A stretch of 64,000 nt of DNA from Aminipila butyrica (lineage in GTDB: Bacteria; Bacillota; Clostridia; Peptostreptococcales; Anaerovoracaceae): the NCBI RefSeq assembly GCF_010669305.1, contig NZ_CP048649.1, positions 1,984,001 to 2,048,000 of the forward strand. The letters are read 5' to 3'. Below the pieces are notes generated by a model. The model saw only the letters and a program-made list of their open reading frames with translations. It searched no databases and was not told where the DNA came from. Below are positions 42,367 through 51,226 of the stretch, piece after piece. How positions within the stretch are numbered: position 1 is the first letter of the stretch; each line of letters opens with the position of its first letter. The translations under genes were made by a program, and so were the position numbers.

Positions 42367-43335
42367 TTAAATAATCATCTGATTTTCCTTGTACAAAGCC
42401 GCACTTTCCTGGAAATATTCCGCCAGCAACAGACCAGCAAAGGCAAGAATCAGCGGTAAAAACGGAATTTCCAGCAGAATATTTACCTGGCGAAGCTCCC
42501 TCCAGAAAATCAGCTGGATTCCGTGCCGGATAACACCACAGCAGACTGCCGCCAAAACGGTCCTCCGGCTTCGCTCGGCCATCAACCTGGCCATTTTTGC
42601 CGCCCCAGTCCCAAATTTGTCCGTCTTCAATTCACAGACCAATTGGACCGCCGTTTGCAGGATACTGACCATACAAGCCAAAGGCAGCAGCTTCAAGAAA
42701 CAATTAAAAAACACGACACCTGCAAAAGCATATCCTTTCAACGCTTCCAACTGCTGAAAGAGCTCCAGCGAAAGGATAAAGCAAATCAAGGCCACATATG
42801 CCACTGTACCGCCAATTAGCAGCCCTTGAATCCGCCGATGCAAATCTGCACCGCTTATGCTGCCCGCCAGCCGCAAAATCCCGTACCCCAGCAGCAAAGA
42901 ATAGCCCACTGCCGCCAGCAGTCCCTTAATCCACGGCAAGCTCTCCATCCATTCACTGCCGGGCACCTCTGGTAAAAGCAACGTCAGGGCCCCCGGATTG
43001 ATGTAGCAGTACATGGCAAAAAACAGATAAAGCGATAAAGTTAAAAGTAATGCTTCTGCCAGTCTATCCCCTTTTATCCCACGGTTTCTCAGTACCCTGA
43101 TTGCCACAGGCCCTGCCGGGCTGAGGCAGAACATCACATACAACACCCACGATATCACATTACCCACTACAGAATGCAGAGACAGGCTCCTCAATAAAGC
43201 GGCTATCCAATCAAAAGGCACGTACCACCCCCAATAAAAATCGGTCACTGTCCCTGAAAAATACAAAACGCTTGCCAGTACGGCTGACAGGAGCGCCGTC
43301 AACCCCACCAGAAGATTAAATCGCTTCATTTCCAC
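42367..43335 (-). CDS. DUF2975-like polytopic membrane protein
   Basis: 322 residues with about eight membrane helices. The C-terminal LLAEYFQESAALYKENQMII resembles the DUF2975 ending, and the next gene encodes the usual partner regulator, but the N-terminal half is longer than typical DUF2975 proteins (about 160 residues). GTG 43335 is chosen because AAAGGGG lies 8 bases upstream; an ATG two codons later is less well placed. It may sense a membrane signal for the HTH protein. Confidence 0.68.
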   Translation of the reverse strand: MEMKRFNLLVGLTALLSAVLASVLYFSGTVTDFYWGWYVPFDWIAALLRSLSLHSVVGNVISWVLYVMFCLSPAGPVAIRVLRNRGIKGDRLAEALLLTLSLYLFFAMYCYINPGALTLLLPEVPGSEWMESLPWIKGLLAAVGYSLLLGYGILRLAGSISGADLHRRIQGLLIGGTVAYVALICFILSLELFQQLEALKGYAFAGVVFFNCFLKLLPLACMVSILQTAVQLVCELKTDKFGTGAAKMARLMAERSRRTVLAAVCCGVIRHGIQLIFWRELRQVNILLEIPFLPLILAFAGLLLAEYFQESAALYKENQMII

Positions 43336-43401
43336 GTATAATACCCCTTTCCTGTGCTAAAAAGATTTTTTCGTTCAGCCAGATGTTTTTCCTTATAAAA
43401 A

Positions 43402-43447
43402 AATTACTGTTTTACGATAATTTCATTCTCATCATAAAACAGTAATT
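43402..43447. repeat. 13-base inverted repeat over the promoter of the DUF2975-like operon
   Basis: AATTACTGTTTTA and TAAAACAGTAATT are perfect arms with a 20-base gap. One arm covers the -10/spacer and the other lies just beyond the start point, an operator-like arrangement. Read on the minus strand it is also followed by seven T and may end the stalk-domain gene transcript. Confidence 0.62.
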
Positions 43448-43459
43448 ATTGTTTGTCAA
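43431..43459 (-). promoter_or_regulatory. Consensus sigma-A promoter of the DUF2975-HTH-lipoprotein-glpK operon
   Basis: TTGACA (43454-43459), 17-base spacer, TATGAT (43431-43436) on the minus strand. The spacer and -10 are overlapped by the 13-base inverted repeat, so repression by a dimer is likely. Confidence 0.8.
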
Positions 43460-43507
43460 TAATTTTTCAATTTCAAGCCTTGGCATTTTTAGTGATAATC
43501 TGGAAAA

Positions 43508-44356
43508 CTACGCTGCATCCACGTTTTTCATTGTGTTGAGCATGAGCACACATTCTCGGTCGAAGGCCCGGTCAAAGGCTTCGGCAGGGGCGATAACCGT
43601 TACCACATAGATGCCTTTATCCAGAAAAACGCAGAAAACTTCTGTAAATATTCCATTCTCCAGATACGCTCCCGCAATCATCTTCTCTTTCACAATGTAA
43701 TTAAATCCTGGTTTCCCTGCAAAGCCCTCAAAAAGTTGCTCTGCATTCATGTCTGCCGGCGTTGCACCTTCTGCCTTATTTACCAAAGAAAAGGTTGCCA
43801 CCGCCTCCTTGCCGTGATTCAACACCACCTTTTTTTCGTTTTCCTCTTTGACAATCCACCCATCAGGCAAAACCATTTCAAAATTATGAACTGTATTTTT
43901 ATACGTATTCAACCCCATGGAGATACCCTTGGTGGTGGAGTTGTAGTCCACCTCTGCTCCTAGCCGTTCTCCGATGAACCTCAGTGGAACGTAGGTGCTC
44001 CCATTGATCAGCTGACCAGGCACCTCAATGGCTGTTTGCGTACCATTAACCAAAACGTAATTTTGACCGATCGGAACCTGAATCTTTTGATTTTCCATAG
44101 TCACCGTTGCTGTGTGTGTACTGGCAATCCAGTCTACATCACACCCGAGGGCTTCACTGATAAATCGCAACGGAACTAAAGTCCGATTTGAAATCAGCTG
44201 AGGGGGTGCCGTCATGGTAACACGCTGCCCATTAACTTGGGCTGTAGTCTCTCCTAATGTAAGATGGATGGTTCTACTGGCCGTGTCGCCAAATGCAGCA
44301 CTAGGAGATAGGACCAGCAACAAAATAGCTAATAGTACGGATGATATTCTTTTCAC
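43508..44356 (-). CDS. Secreted stalk-domain (copper amine oxidase N-terminal-like) protein
   Basis: 282 residues with a signal peptide (ISSVLLAILLLVLSPSAAFGD, cleaved near AAFG-D). Two CAO_N1-type repeats follow: LVPLRFISEALGCDVDW and YVPLRFIGERLGAEVDY. The C-terminal half (from about 150) is a PsbP/DUF-like beta domain with FEMVLPDGWIVKEENEKKVVL. Stalk domains in Clostridia are cell-wall or matrix-facing; function unknown. The domain call is firm, the role is not. Confidence 0.85.
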   Translation of the reverse strand: MKRISSVLLAILLLVLSPSAAFGDTASRTIHLTLGETTAQVNGQRVTMTAPPQLISNRTLVPLRFISEALGCDVDWIASTHTATVTMENQKIQVPIGQNYVLVNGTQTAIEVPGQLINGSTYVPLRFIGERLGAEVDYNSTTKGISMGLNTYKNTVHNFEMVLPDGWIVKEENEKKVVLNHGKEAVATFSLVNKAEGATPADMNAEQLFEGFAGKPGFNYIVKEKMIAGAYLENGIFTEVFCVFLDKGIYVVTVIAPAEAFDRAFDRECVLMLNTMKNVDAA

Positions 44357-44400
44357 GTTTTTTCCTCTCTGTTTTTAACCTAACAATTTGCGATTTAAAC

Positions 44401-44970
44401 TTAAAAGTTCATAAACCTATTGGCCGGATTAGTCAGTCGGCGCAAATCCACCTTTTCGTTTTTCAATAGCCATACTTTGGCAGGGATCCCTCCTGCATAT
44501 CCGGTGAGACGGCCATCGGTGCCCACTACTCGATGACAAGGAATAATGATAGAAATAGGGTTGTGTCCCACAGCGCCGCCTACTGCCTGAGGTGACATGC
44601 CTGGCTTGTCCATCTTCTCTGCCACCTGTCTGGCAATTTCTCCGTAGGTGATGGTCTCACCATAAGGAATCTGACAAAGGATTTTCCAGACCTCTTGTCG
44701 GAAGGGTGTTCCTTCAGGTGCCAAAGACAAGGAAGAGATGTCCGGTTCTTCTCCAGCAAAATACCGATCTAGCCAAGCTTTCACCACACGAAATACAGAC
44801 AACTCTTTTGTTTTTGTCACTGCTCCTGTTACTGTAGCCTCAAAATATTTTTGCCCCGGGAGCCAGAGGCCTACCAGCGCGTCCCCATCACTAGCCAAAG
44901 TTAACCTTCCCAAGGGAGACTCATAGTCCATTTTATAATATACCTTGCTTGCCTTCTTGCCATTCATCAT
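44401..44970 (-). CDS. ogt: Methylated-DNA--protein-cysteine methyltransferase
   Basis: 189 residues from ATG 44970; an in-frame ATG three bases later is equally possible behind GGAGG. The active site is SIIIPCHRVVGTDG and the helix-turn-helix region GTPFRQEVWKILCQIPYGETITYGEIA, then GYAGGIPAKVWLLKNE. Repairs O6-methylguanine by transferring the methyl group to its own Cys. Typical small Ogt length. Confidence 0.94.
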   Translation of the reverse strand: MMNGKKASKVYYKMDYESPLGRLTLASDGDALVGLWLPGQKYFEATVTGAVTKTKELSVFRVVKAWLDRYFAGEEPDISSLSLAPEGTPFRQEVWKILCQIPYGETITYGEIARQVAEKMDKPGMSPQAVGGAVGHNPISIIIPCHRVVGTDGRLTGYAGGIPAKVWLLKNEKVDLRRLTNPANRFMNF

Positions 44971-45017
44971 AGGCACCTCCTTATTTATCCTATTATATAT
45001 CAATGGTGCTACCCAGC

Positions 45018-45920
45018 TTATTCTGCCTTATAGTCGATTTCCTCTTGTTTAAGCCCCGGTATTGGCTCTTCCGCTGAATCCACATAAAACTGTACACTTT
45101 TTACAAGCTGCAACAAGTCATTATCGCTGCCATAACGGAGGTCAAGCCAAAAATCATACCAACTGTTGTTATAAAGCAAGCCTATGCGCAGTTGCTCATA
45201 AGTGTCTGTCCTACCTGATGCGGCGGGATAATCGCGCTCGTACAACCGTTTTACGGCAGGCACAGGAAAACCAGAAAGCTCTTCTTCCGAAATCAGGCTG
45301 GCATGATTGAGTTCGTATAAGCTGTCCTCGCTGAGCCGTTCCATACCGCCTATATTTACATCATTATTCCATAAGGTAAAATTATCGGCATCCTCTTCCC
45401 GATAACGATAATTTAAGAGATTGTCAGGTATTTGCATGGAATAGGACTTTCTTATCATGATGCTGCTTTTAGCCAACTTCAGCAGGTCAACATCAATTGA
45501 GGTGGTATCGCCATTTTGATCAGGCAAAGAAGCGACCATAAGTAAATCCGTATAATTGCTATCCCTCATGGAAATTACATAGCGTTTTCCCGCAAGCCAG
45601 CTATGGGTACTGTTTTCCTCTTGGAAGAAATGTACGCTCATACCACCAACATCTTCCATTTCTATCCGTCCCGCAATTATTATATTCCAGTCTTCCGCCG
45701 GGTAATCCGACGGAACTTGGAAGCTGATTTCGATATCTGAATCTGAGTATTCTATACTGTTTTGTAACTCCTCCAACGCGGCGGCAGCGGACATTGCCCT
45801 ATTTGATCTATTTGCTACACTCGTGCAGAGTGCCAATGCTCCGACAAACAAAAGAAGCAACAAAATCCCAGACACCATGACCATAATTTTCGATGTCCTT
45901 TCGCACTTCTTGTACTCCAT
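45018..45920 (-). CDS. Single-pass membrane protein of unknown function
   Basis: 300 residues from ATG 45920; an upstream in-frame TTG at 45944 is less likely although the ribosome site GAGAGG is 12 bases from the ATG. One N-terminal membrane helix (KIMVMVSGILLLLLFVGALAL) then an extracytoplasmic domain of alternating strands without cysteines. I do not recognise the family. It stands between ogt and the hemW terminator and may be a lineage-specific surface protein. Confidence 0.65.
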   Translation of the reverse strand: MEYKKCERTSKIMVMVSGILLLLLFVGALALCTSVANRSNRAMSAAAALEELQNSIEYSDSDIEISFQVPSDYPAEDWNIIIAGRIEMEDVGGMSVHFFQEENSTHSWLAGKRYVISMRDSNYTDLLMVASLPDQNGDTTSIDVDLLKLAKSSIMIRKSYSMQIPDNLLNYRYREEDADNFTLWNNDVNIGGMERLSEDSLYELNHASLISEEELSGFPVPAVKRLYERDYPAASGRTDTYEQLRIGLLYNNSWYDFWLDLRYGSDNDLLQLVKSVQFYVDSAEEPIPGLKQEEIDYKAE

Positions 45921-45977
45921 AATATAAATACGCCTCTCTTTCAATATCCATGCTTCTAATAGGTCGTTTTAGCATGC

Positions 45978-46007
45978 AAAAAGATGCCAGCCTAGGAGGC
46001 CAGCATC
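45978..46007 (-). terminator. Terminator directly after hemW
   Basis: GATGCTGGCC with GGCTGGCATC (one G-U) and TTTTTG, beginning 2 bases after the stop codon. Confidence 0.88.
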
Positions 46008-46008
46008 C

Positions 46009-47172
46009 TTAAACAAACTCTGCTAAAATTGTGTTGGATACATCAATGCCTGATAAGGTAAATCGCAGCCGACCTTCTGTAAAAAGAAGCATCCCCGCCT
46101 CCACCTGCTGGATAACCCAGGCTTTCTGCTCCGGGTAAGCCTGAAACAGGTCTTGCCCAAACCGACTCTCAAACTCCGCCAAGCTGATGCCTTCCCGTTT
46201 CCTCATGCCCGTAATCATAAATTCTACCATCTCATCCCGCTGGGAATTCGGATGATGCCATTCCACCCAAGGCAGATCACTTTCAGCCGTTTCTGTACCG
46301 AGGGCTTTTAAATACTGCTCCAGGTTCCGGACATTGCTAAACCGCTGACCTTCCACGTAGGAATGTGCTCCCAGGCCCACTCCCAGATAATTTTCCATGG
46401 ACCAGTATTTTAAATTGTGGCGGCATTCAAACCCTGGTTTGCCAACATTGGAAATTTCATAGTGTCGATATCCCGCCTGCTCCAGCCGCTTTAAAGCAAC
46501 ATGATACATCTGCCGGTCTGCTTCATCAGACACCATTTCCAGCCGACCCTTTTCAAACAAGTCAAAATAAGGAGTCCCTTCTTCCAGCTGCAAGCTATAA
46601 AAGGATAGGTGCTCCGGGTTCAAGGCCAGGGCTTGATCCAAGGTATCCTGCCAAATTGCCAGGGTATGCCCTGGGACAGCAAACATCAAGTCCAGATTGA
46701 TATTGCAAAACCCTGCTTTTCGGGCCAGCTGAATGGCCTCTGTCCCGTCTGCGGCCTGATGAACCCGGCCCAGCCGCTTTAACGTATCTTCGTCAAAAGA
46801 CTGAATACCGATGCTCAGCCGATTGACCCCCGCCTCTCGGTATCCTTCCAGCTTCTCCAGATTTAAAGTCTTCGGATTGCACTCCATGGTAATCTCTGCC
46901 TGGGGCTCCACCTGATAACTATCTCTCAACTGCTGAAGAATCTCACGTATGCTTGCCGCCTCCAGTAGGGAGGGTGTTCCCCCGCCGAAGAAAATACTGT
47001 CTACCGTGAAATCCCCTTTATAGATTCCTCCGTAGGTTTTCAGCTCCTTTATTAAAGCAGCTGTATAAGATAAATACAGCTGCTGATTTCCCTCTTGAAA
47101 AGAAAGGAAATCACAGTATAGACATTTTTTTATGCAAAAAGGAATGTGTATGTAAATTCCAAGTTTTTTCAT
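46009..47172 (-). CDS. hemW: Heme chaperone HemW (radical SAM)
   Basis: 387 residues from ATG 47172. Radical SAM cluster motif CIKKCLYCDF (CX3CX2C), then FGGGTPSLL and ECNPKTL, and the HemW-specific CRHNLKYW with YLGVGLGAHSY; it lacks the extra cysteine of true HemN. Binds heme and loads it on target proteins; often mis-annotated as coproporphyrinogen oxidase. Ribosome site is weak, 20 bases after the hemerythrin stop codon, so translation may be coupled. Confidence 0.92.
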   Translation of the reverse strand: MKKLGIYIHIPFCIKKCLYCDFLSFQEGNQQLYLSYTAALIKELKTYGGIYKGDFTVDSIFFGGGTPSLLEAASIREILQQLRDSYQVEPQAEITMECNPKTLNLEKLEGYREAGVNRLSIGIQSFDEDTLKRLGRVHQAADGTEAIQLARKAGFCNINLDLMFAVPGHTLAIWQDTLDQALALNPEHLSFYSLQLEEGTPYFDLFEKGRLEMVSDEADRQMYHVALKRLEQAGYRHYEISNVGKPGFECRHNLKYWSMENYLGVGLGAHSYVEGQRFSNVRNLEQYLKALGTETAESDLPWVEWHHPNSQRDEMVEFMITGMRKREGISLAEFESRFGQDLFQAYPEQKAWVIQQVEAGMLLFTEGRLRFTLSGIDVSNTILAEFV

Positions 47173-47191
47173 GCTTTCACTCAAATCCGGT

Positions 47192-47617
47192 CTATTCCAG
47201 ACCTTTTAGTTCCCTGTAATAGATGGCAAACCTACGGTCACTGCTTAAAATGTGATTAATCACCCAGTTGTTAATAAACTCCGTAAATTCTTTCGTAATC
47301 TTCTGGCAATCTCCCTCTGCGATTAGCGCTTCCATCTCCTTGGACTTAAACCGCATCCGTTGGTGCTCCGCCTGATGTTCTTCAAAGGCCGGGTAGCCGC
47401 TGTCAGCCAGAAATGTCTCTTCTGCTTGAAAATGATATTGGAGATAGTCGTTTACAAACTCAAAAGCCTCCCGCACCCCTTCTTCTGGCTTGTCCGCCAG
47501 TAGCTTGATAATAAAGGTGTTAGCCCGCTTTAAAAACTCCTTGTGCTGGCTGTCCACAAGCTCAATATCGGTCTCTAGCTTCTTATCCCAAAGAAACGTA
47601 TGCAATGGTTCTGACAT
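47192..47617 (-). CDS. Bacteriohemerythrin
   Basis: 141 residues from ATG 47617 behind GGAGGGGAAGG. Iron ligands are visible in DSQHKEFLKRAN, HFQAEETFL and EHQAEHQRM, with a later NHILSSDRRFAIYY. A di-iron protein that binds O2 and may act as an oxygen sensor or scavenger in an anaerobe. It interrupts the usual lepA-hemW neighbourhood together with the TfoX gene. Confidence 0.92.
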   Translation of the reverse strand: MSEPLHTFLWDKKLETDIELVDSQHKEFLKRANTFIIKLLADKPEEGVREAFEFVNDYLQYHFQAEETFLADSGYPAFEEHQAEHQRMRFKSKEMEALIAEGDCQKITKEFTEFINNWVINHILSSDRRFAIYYRELKGLE

Positions 47618-47639
47618 TCCTTCCCCTCCTTTACTCCTA

Positions 47640-47969
47640 TTAGCTGGCTGATTTCTTCTTTTTTGGCTTTGGTGCCGGAAGCTCCTCATACATGGCCAGG
47701 AGCAGTTCAGCCAGAAAGGCTCTGTCATCTACATCGTCTACCAGCAGCATGTCCTTTGCTCCTTCATAAGGCACCTCTCTGGGAGCTGTAGGCATGAGAC
47801 GGCAAGCGGATTCTGTGGGTTTTATCAAGAAACGGTCGTCATAAATGCCGCCGACAACTTTTCCACCATAATAAAGGATGTACTCTCCCATCATAGCTCG
47901 ATGAGTTACCCCTTCCAGTCCCGATAACTGTTCCATAATAAAGTTCACATATTCCTTGCTGGAAGCCAT
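47640..47969 (-). CDS. TfoX N-terminal domain protein
   Basis: 109 residues, ATG 47969. The TfoX_N fold is shown by THRAMMGEYILYYGGKVVGGIYDDRFLIKPT followed by a helical region and a Lys-rich tail (KPKKKKSAS). Only the N-terminal domain is present, as in many Firmicute homologues whose role is unknown; it should not be read as a competence regulator. Confidence 0.88.
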   Translation of the reverse strand: MASSKEYVNFIMEQLSGLEGVTHRAMMGEYILYYGGKVVGGIYDDRFLIKPTESACRLMPTAPREVPYEGAKDMLLVDDVDDRAFLAELLLAMYEELPAPKPKKKKSAS

Positions 47970-48014
47970 CTCCTCACCGCCTTTCCTTTTAACGCAGTCT
48001 AACCCTTGCGATAT

Positions 48015-49826
48015 CTACTTGTTATCGTCGTACTTGAGCACGGCAGTAAAGGCCTCCTGAGGCACCTCCACCGTTCCAAACTGCCTCATACGCTTCTTTC
48101 CCTCTTTCTGCTTTTCCAGCAGCTTCTTTTTCCGGGAAATATCACCGCCATAGCACTTGGCGATAACATCTTTACGGTAAGCCCGCACGGTTTCTCTGGC
48201 GATGACTTTCTGGCCGATAGCGGCCTGGATTGGCACCTCGAACTGGTGCATAGGAATAATCTCTTTTAGTTTTTCACAGACAAACTTTCCTCGGGCATAC
48301 GCCTTCGATTCGTGAACAATCATGGAGAAAGCGTCCACCAAGTCCTTGTTTAACAGCACATCCATTTTCACCACCTGAGACCGCTCATAACGGATGAATT
48401 CATAATCCAGGGAGCCATATCCTCTGGTCTTAGACTTCAAGGCATCAAAGAAGTCATAGATAACTTCGTTCAGTGGCATTTCATAGTGAAGCTGAACCCG
48501 GGTTTCCGTGATGTATTCCATATGAATCATCTTGCCCCGTCGATCCTGGCACAATTCCATGATGGAACCCACATATTCCTTTGGTATCATAATATCCGCC
48601 TTGACGATAGGCTCTTCGATATAGGAAATCTCCGTAGGTTTAGGCAGGTTGGACGGATTCTGAATCATCTGCACTTCTCCCGTGACAAGAACGACCCGAT
48701 AGATAACGCTTGGAGAAGTGGTGATTACCGCCAGGCCAAATTCCCGCTCCAGACGCTCGACAATAATCTCCATATGAAGGAGGCCCAAAAAACCGCAGCG
48801 AAAACCAAAGCCTAGGGCCTGAGAAGTCTCCGCTTCAAAATTGAAAGCAGCATCATTAACCTGAAGCTTTTCCAGCGCATCCTTAACGTTCTCATATTTC
48901 TCGCCCTCTGCCGGATAGATACCGCAGAAAACCATGGATTGAACCTTTTTATAGCCCGGCAGCGCTTCTTCCGTCGGATTGCTGTCCAAGGTGATGGTAT
49001 CACCTACCCGAGCATCGGCGACCTGCTTGATGCTGGCGCAGATGTAACCTACCTCACCGGCTCGCAGAACGCTGGCTGGTACTGGGCCTGGAGAGTAAAA
49101 GCCTACCTCCGTCACCTCGTATTTTTTCTTGGTATTCATCATACGGATGGTGTCGCCCTTCTTCACCTGTCCGTCAAATACTCTCGTGTAGATGACTACA
49201 CCCTTGTAATTGTCGTAATATGAGTCAAAAATCAGCGCTTTCAGCTTGCCCTCTACGCTCCCTGAAGGTGGTGGTACCTGCGCCACGATGGCTTCCAACA
49301 GATCATCGATGCCGATGCCTTCCTTGGCTGACACTAAAGGTGCATTTTCTGCATCAATACCGATAATGTCCTCAATCTCCAGTTTCACTTCGTCCGGTCT
49401 GGCACTGGCTAGGTCAATCTTGTTTAAGGCCGGAATAATCTCCAAATTCTCATCCAAAGCTAAGTATACGTTAGCCAGAGTCTGAGCTTCCACTCCTTGG
49501 GTGGCATCCACAATCAGCACAGCCCCTTCACAAGCCGCCAAACTTCGAGAAACCTCGTAAGTAAAGTCCACATGTCCCGGGGTGTCAATCAGGTTGAAGA
49601 TATATTCCTGACCATCCTTGGCCTTGTACGACAGTCTGGTGGTCTGGAGCTTGATGGTAATCCCCCGCTCCCTCTCCAAATCCATGTTGTCCAAAAACTG
49701 TTCCTTCATATCCCTGTGAGCTACCAAACCGGTGTTCTCGATAATTCGGTCTGCCAAGGTGGATTTGCCGTGATCTATATGAGCAATGATGCTAAAATTT
49801 CTGATGTGCTTCTGGTATGAGTCCAT
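48015..49826 (-). CDS. lepA: Elongation factor 4 (LepA)
   Basis: 603 residues, ATG 49826 with AGGAGG. GTPase motifs: AHIDHGKSTLADRI, DTPGHVDFTYEVSR and NKIDLASARP. Typical EF4 domains follow, with the C-terminal domain containing RGYGSLDYEF and KKKLLEKQKEGKKRMRQFG. Ribosome-associated factor in translation/assembly. Conserved neighbour of spoIIP, gpr and rpsT in Firmicutes, as here. Confidence 0.98.
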   Translation of the reverse strand: MDSYQKHIRNFSIIAHIDHGKSTLADRIIENTGLVAHRDMKEQFLDNMDLERERGITIKLQTTRLSYKAKDGQEYIFNLIDTPGHVDFTYEVSRSLAACEGAVLIVDATQGVEAQTLANVYLALDENLEIIPALNKIDLASARPDEVKLEIEDIIGIDAENAPLVSAKEGIGIDDLLEAIVAQVPPPSGSVEGKLKALIFDSYYDNYKGVVIYTRVFDGQVKKGDTIRMMNTKKKYEVTEVGFYSPGPVPASVLRAGEVGYICASIKQVADARVGDTITLDSNPTEEALPGYKKVQSMVFCGIYPAEGEKYENVKDALEKLQVNDAAFNFEAETSQALGFGFRCGFLGLLHMEIIVERLEREFGLAVITTSPSVIYRVVLVTGEVQMIQNPSNLPKPTEISYIEEPIVKADIMIPKEYVGSIMELCQDRRGKMIHMEYITETRVQLHYEMPLNEVIYDFFDALKSKTRGYGSLDYEFIRYERSQVVKMDVLLNKDLVDAFSMIVHESKAYARGKFVCEKLKEIIPMHQFEVPIQAAIGQKVIARETVRAYRKDVIAKCYGGDISRKKKLLEKQKEGKKRMRQFGTVEVPQEAFTAVLKYDDNK

Positions 49827-49928
49827 ACTTCCTCCTCAATTATAATAATACTATTCCCAGATGGAAGGTGGTCAAACAGGTTTGACCCCTTTATATCCCT
49901 ACTATTATAATTGATACAGCGGTAAATT

Positions 49929-50156
49929 TCAATTATTAATCCAATTTAAAAGATGCGGGTTGTTCACCCGCATGGTAAACTCATAGCCCAGTGCAAAGCT
50001 ATCACCGGGCTCTTCTACTTGAACTGGATTTAAGGCCATATCAATAGCGGGCTCATAGCCTGCCAGATGGCCGCTCCTCACGTCTACGGTCCAAACTCCC
50101 GCCACGCCTCCGATTAGGAGAAGGGCGATTAACAGTCCTCTGAAAAAGGTTCTCAT
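49929..50156 (-). CDS. Small membrane-anchored protein downstream of spoIIP
   Basis: 75 residues from ATG 50156. One membrane helix (FRGLLIALLLIGGVAGVW) then a polar outside tail, with PGDSFALGYEFTMRVNNPHLLNWINN at the end. It follows spoIIP by about 55 bases. No family recognised; a position between sporulation genes and lepA suggests a sporulation-linked role, which is inference. Confidence 0.6.
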   Translation of the reverse strand: MRTFFRGLLIALLLIGGVAGVWTVDVRSGHLAGYEPAIDMALNPVQVEEPGDSFALGYEFTMRVNNPHLLNWINN

Positions 50157-50210
50157 CTTTTGTACCCCTGTTCTCATAGGGCTTGTATTTGCTGCTTCGG
50201 TTTTCCTGGC

Positions 50211-51167
50211 TTAGTTGCTGTTCTCCTGGATGACCTCCGCCAGCACGTCAGCAAAATACTTGGCACAGGCATCGGCTTCCCGGATATTATTTTCATTATT
50301 GCCGATTTCCAGCAACATGTGATAATCCGATACATACTGGTTGAATTTGTATTCCTTGTCGATGATCCGCCCTCCGTAGCCAGGGAACATCTCTTCGGCT
50401 TTCTTATTCACCGTATTCCCGAATATTCGCAGTTTTTCTGCATTCGGATTGCCTTTCCCTACCACCAGGTTGTATTTTGCCACCGTCTCGCCATTGACAA
50501 TGGTCGTCTTTCCGCTTCCGCCGGAATACCCCGCAGCGTCCCTATGTAAATCGATGACCACCGATGCCCCAGGGTATTTGGCCAACAGGTTGTTTATCGT
50601 TTCCAATGACCGACTATAGGATTGATTGTAGGAAGGGTTGTCGTGAATGGTCTTGTCATGGATTACCTGAATGCCCTTTTTTTGCAGTTCAGCTGTCAGC
50701 ACATTGCCGACTTCCCGTACGGTTCCCTCTTCCTGTATAACGTGAAAATTGCCGTCGGAAGCCGGCTGATAGGATTCCGTGGCATGGGTATGGTAGATGA
50801 TGACCAGCGGTTTACCGTTGTCAACGTTGATGGTCTGAGGCGATGGATTATCTGCATCCTGTGTATCCACCACCGCAGGAGCCTCAGCCGGAGCCTCCTG
50901 GGCTGCCGCAGCATCTGCCGCACCATTTTCTGCTTCTTTGGAGGCATCCACCTCCTGTTGACTTTCTCCTTGTTGGCTATCAGGTACCTGTTGTCTTTGG
51001 CTGCCTCTGCTGCCTACCATCAGGGACCCGGACAGACACATTTTGCCCACGTCCGCCGCTGTCAGTTGGAGCTCCCCATTGCTACTTTGCTTCATGCCCT
51101 GCATCGTCAGCAGGGCGGTCATCATAAATACGGCCATCCCCAATGCAAGCAATCGTTTTCCTCTCAT
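50211..51167 (-). CDS. spoIIP: Stage II sporulation protein P (peptidoglycan amidase/endopeptidase)
   Basis: 318 residues, ATG 51167. N-terminal membrane helix (RLLALGMAVFMMTALLTMQG), a long low-complexity Gln/Ala/Glu linker (about 60-105), then the SpoIIP domain: KPLVIIYHTHATESYQP, VVIDLHRDAAGY, a distal MLLEIGNNENN. With SpoIID and SpoIIM it thins the septal wall during engulfment. Adjacent to gpr, as in other spore formers. Confidence 0.95.
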   Translation of the reverse strand: MRGKRLLALGMAVFMMTALLTMQGMKQSSNGELQLTAADVGKMCLSGSLMVGSRGSQRQQVPDSQQGESQQEVDASKEAENGAADAAAAQEAPAEAPAVVDTQDADNPSPQTINVDNGKPLVIIYHTHATESYQPASDGNFHVIQEEGTVREVGNVLTAELQKKGIQVIHDKTIHDNPSYNQSYSRSLETINNLLAKYPGASVVIDLHRDAAGYSGGSGKTTIVNGETVAKYNLVVGKGNPNAEKLRIFGNTVNKKAEEMFPGYGGRIIDKEYKFNQYVSDYHMLLEIGNNENNIREADACAKYFADVLAEVIQENSN

Positions 51168-51226
51168 TTTTATCCCCCATTCAGGCGACGACGTCGGCGC
51201 TTATCCAGCCTTTCATCCTTTCGCCC

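Noticed and set aside
47640..47969. Competence regulator role for the TfoX-domain gene
   Set aside because: Only the N-terminal domain is present and no competence genes are nearby, so the name gives no functional support.
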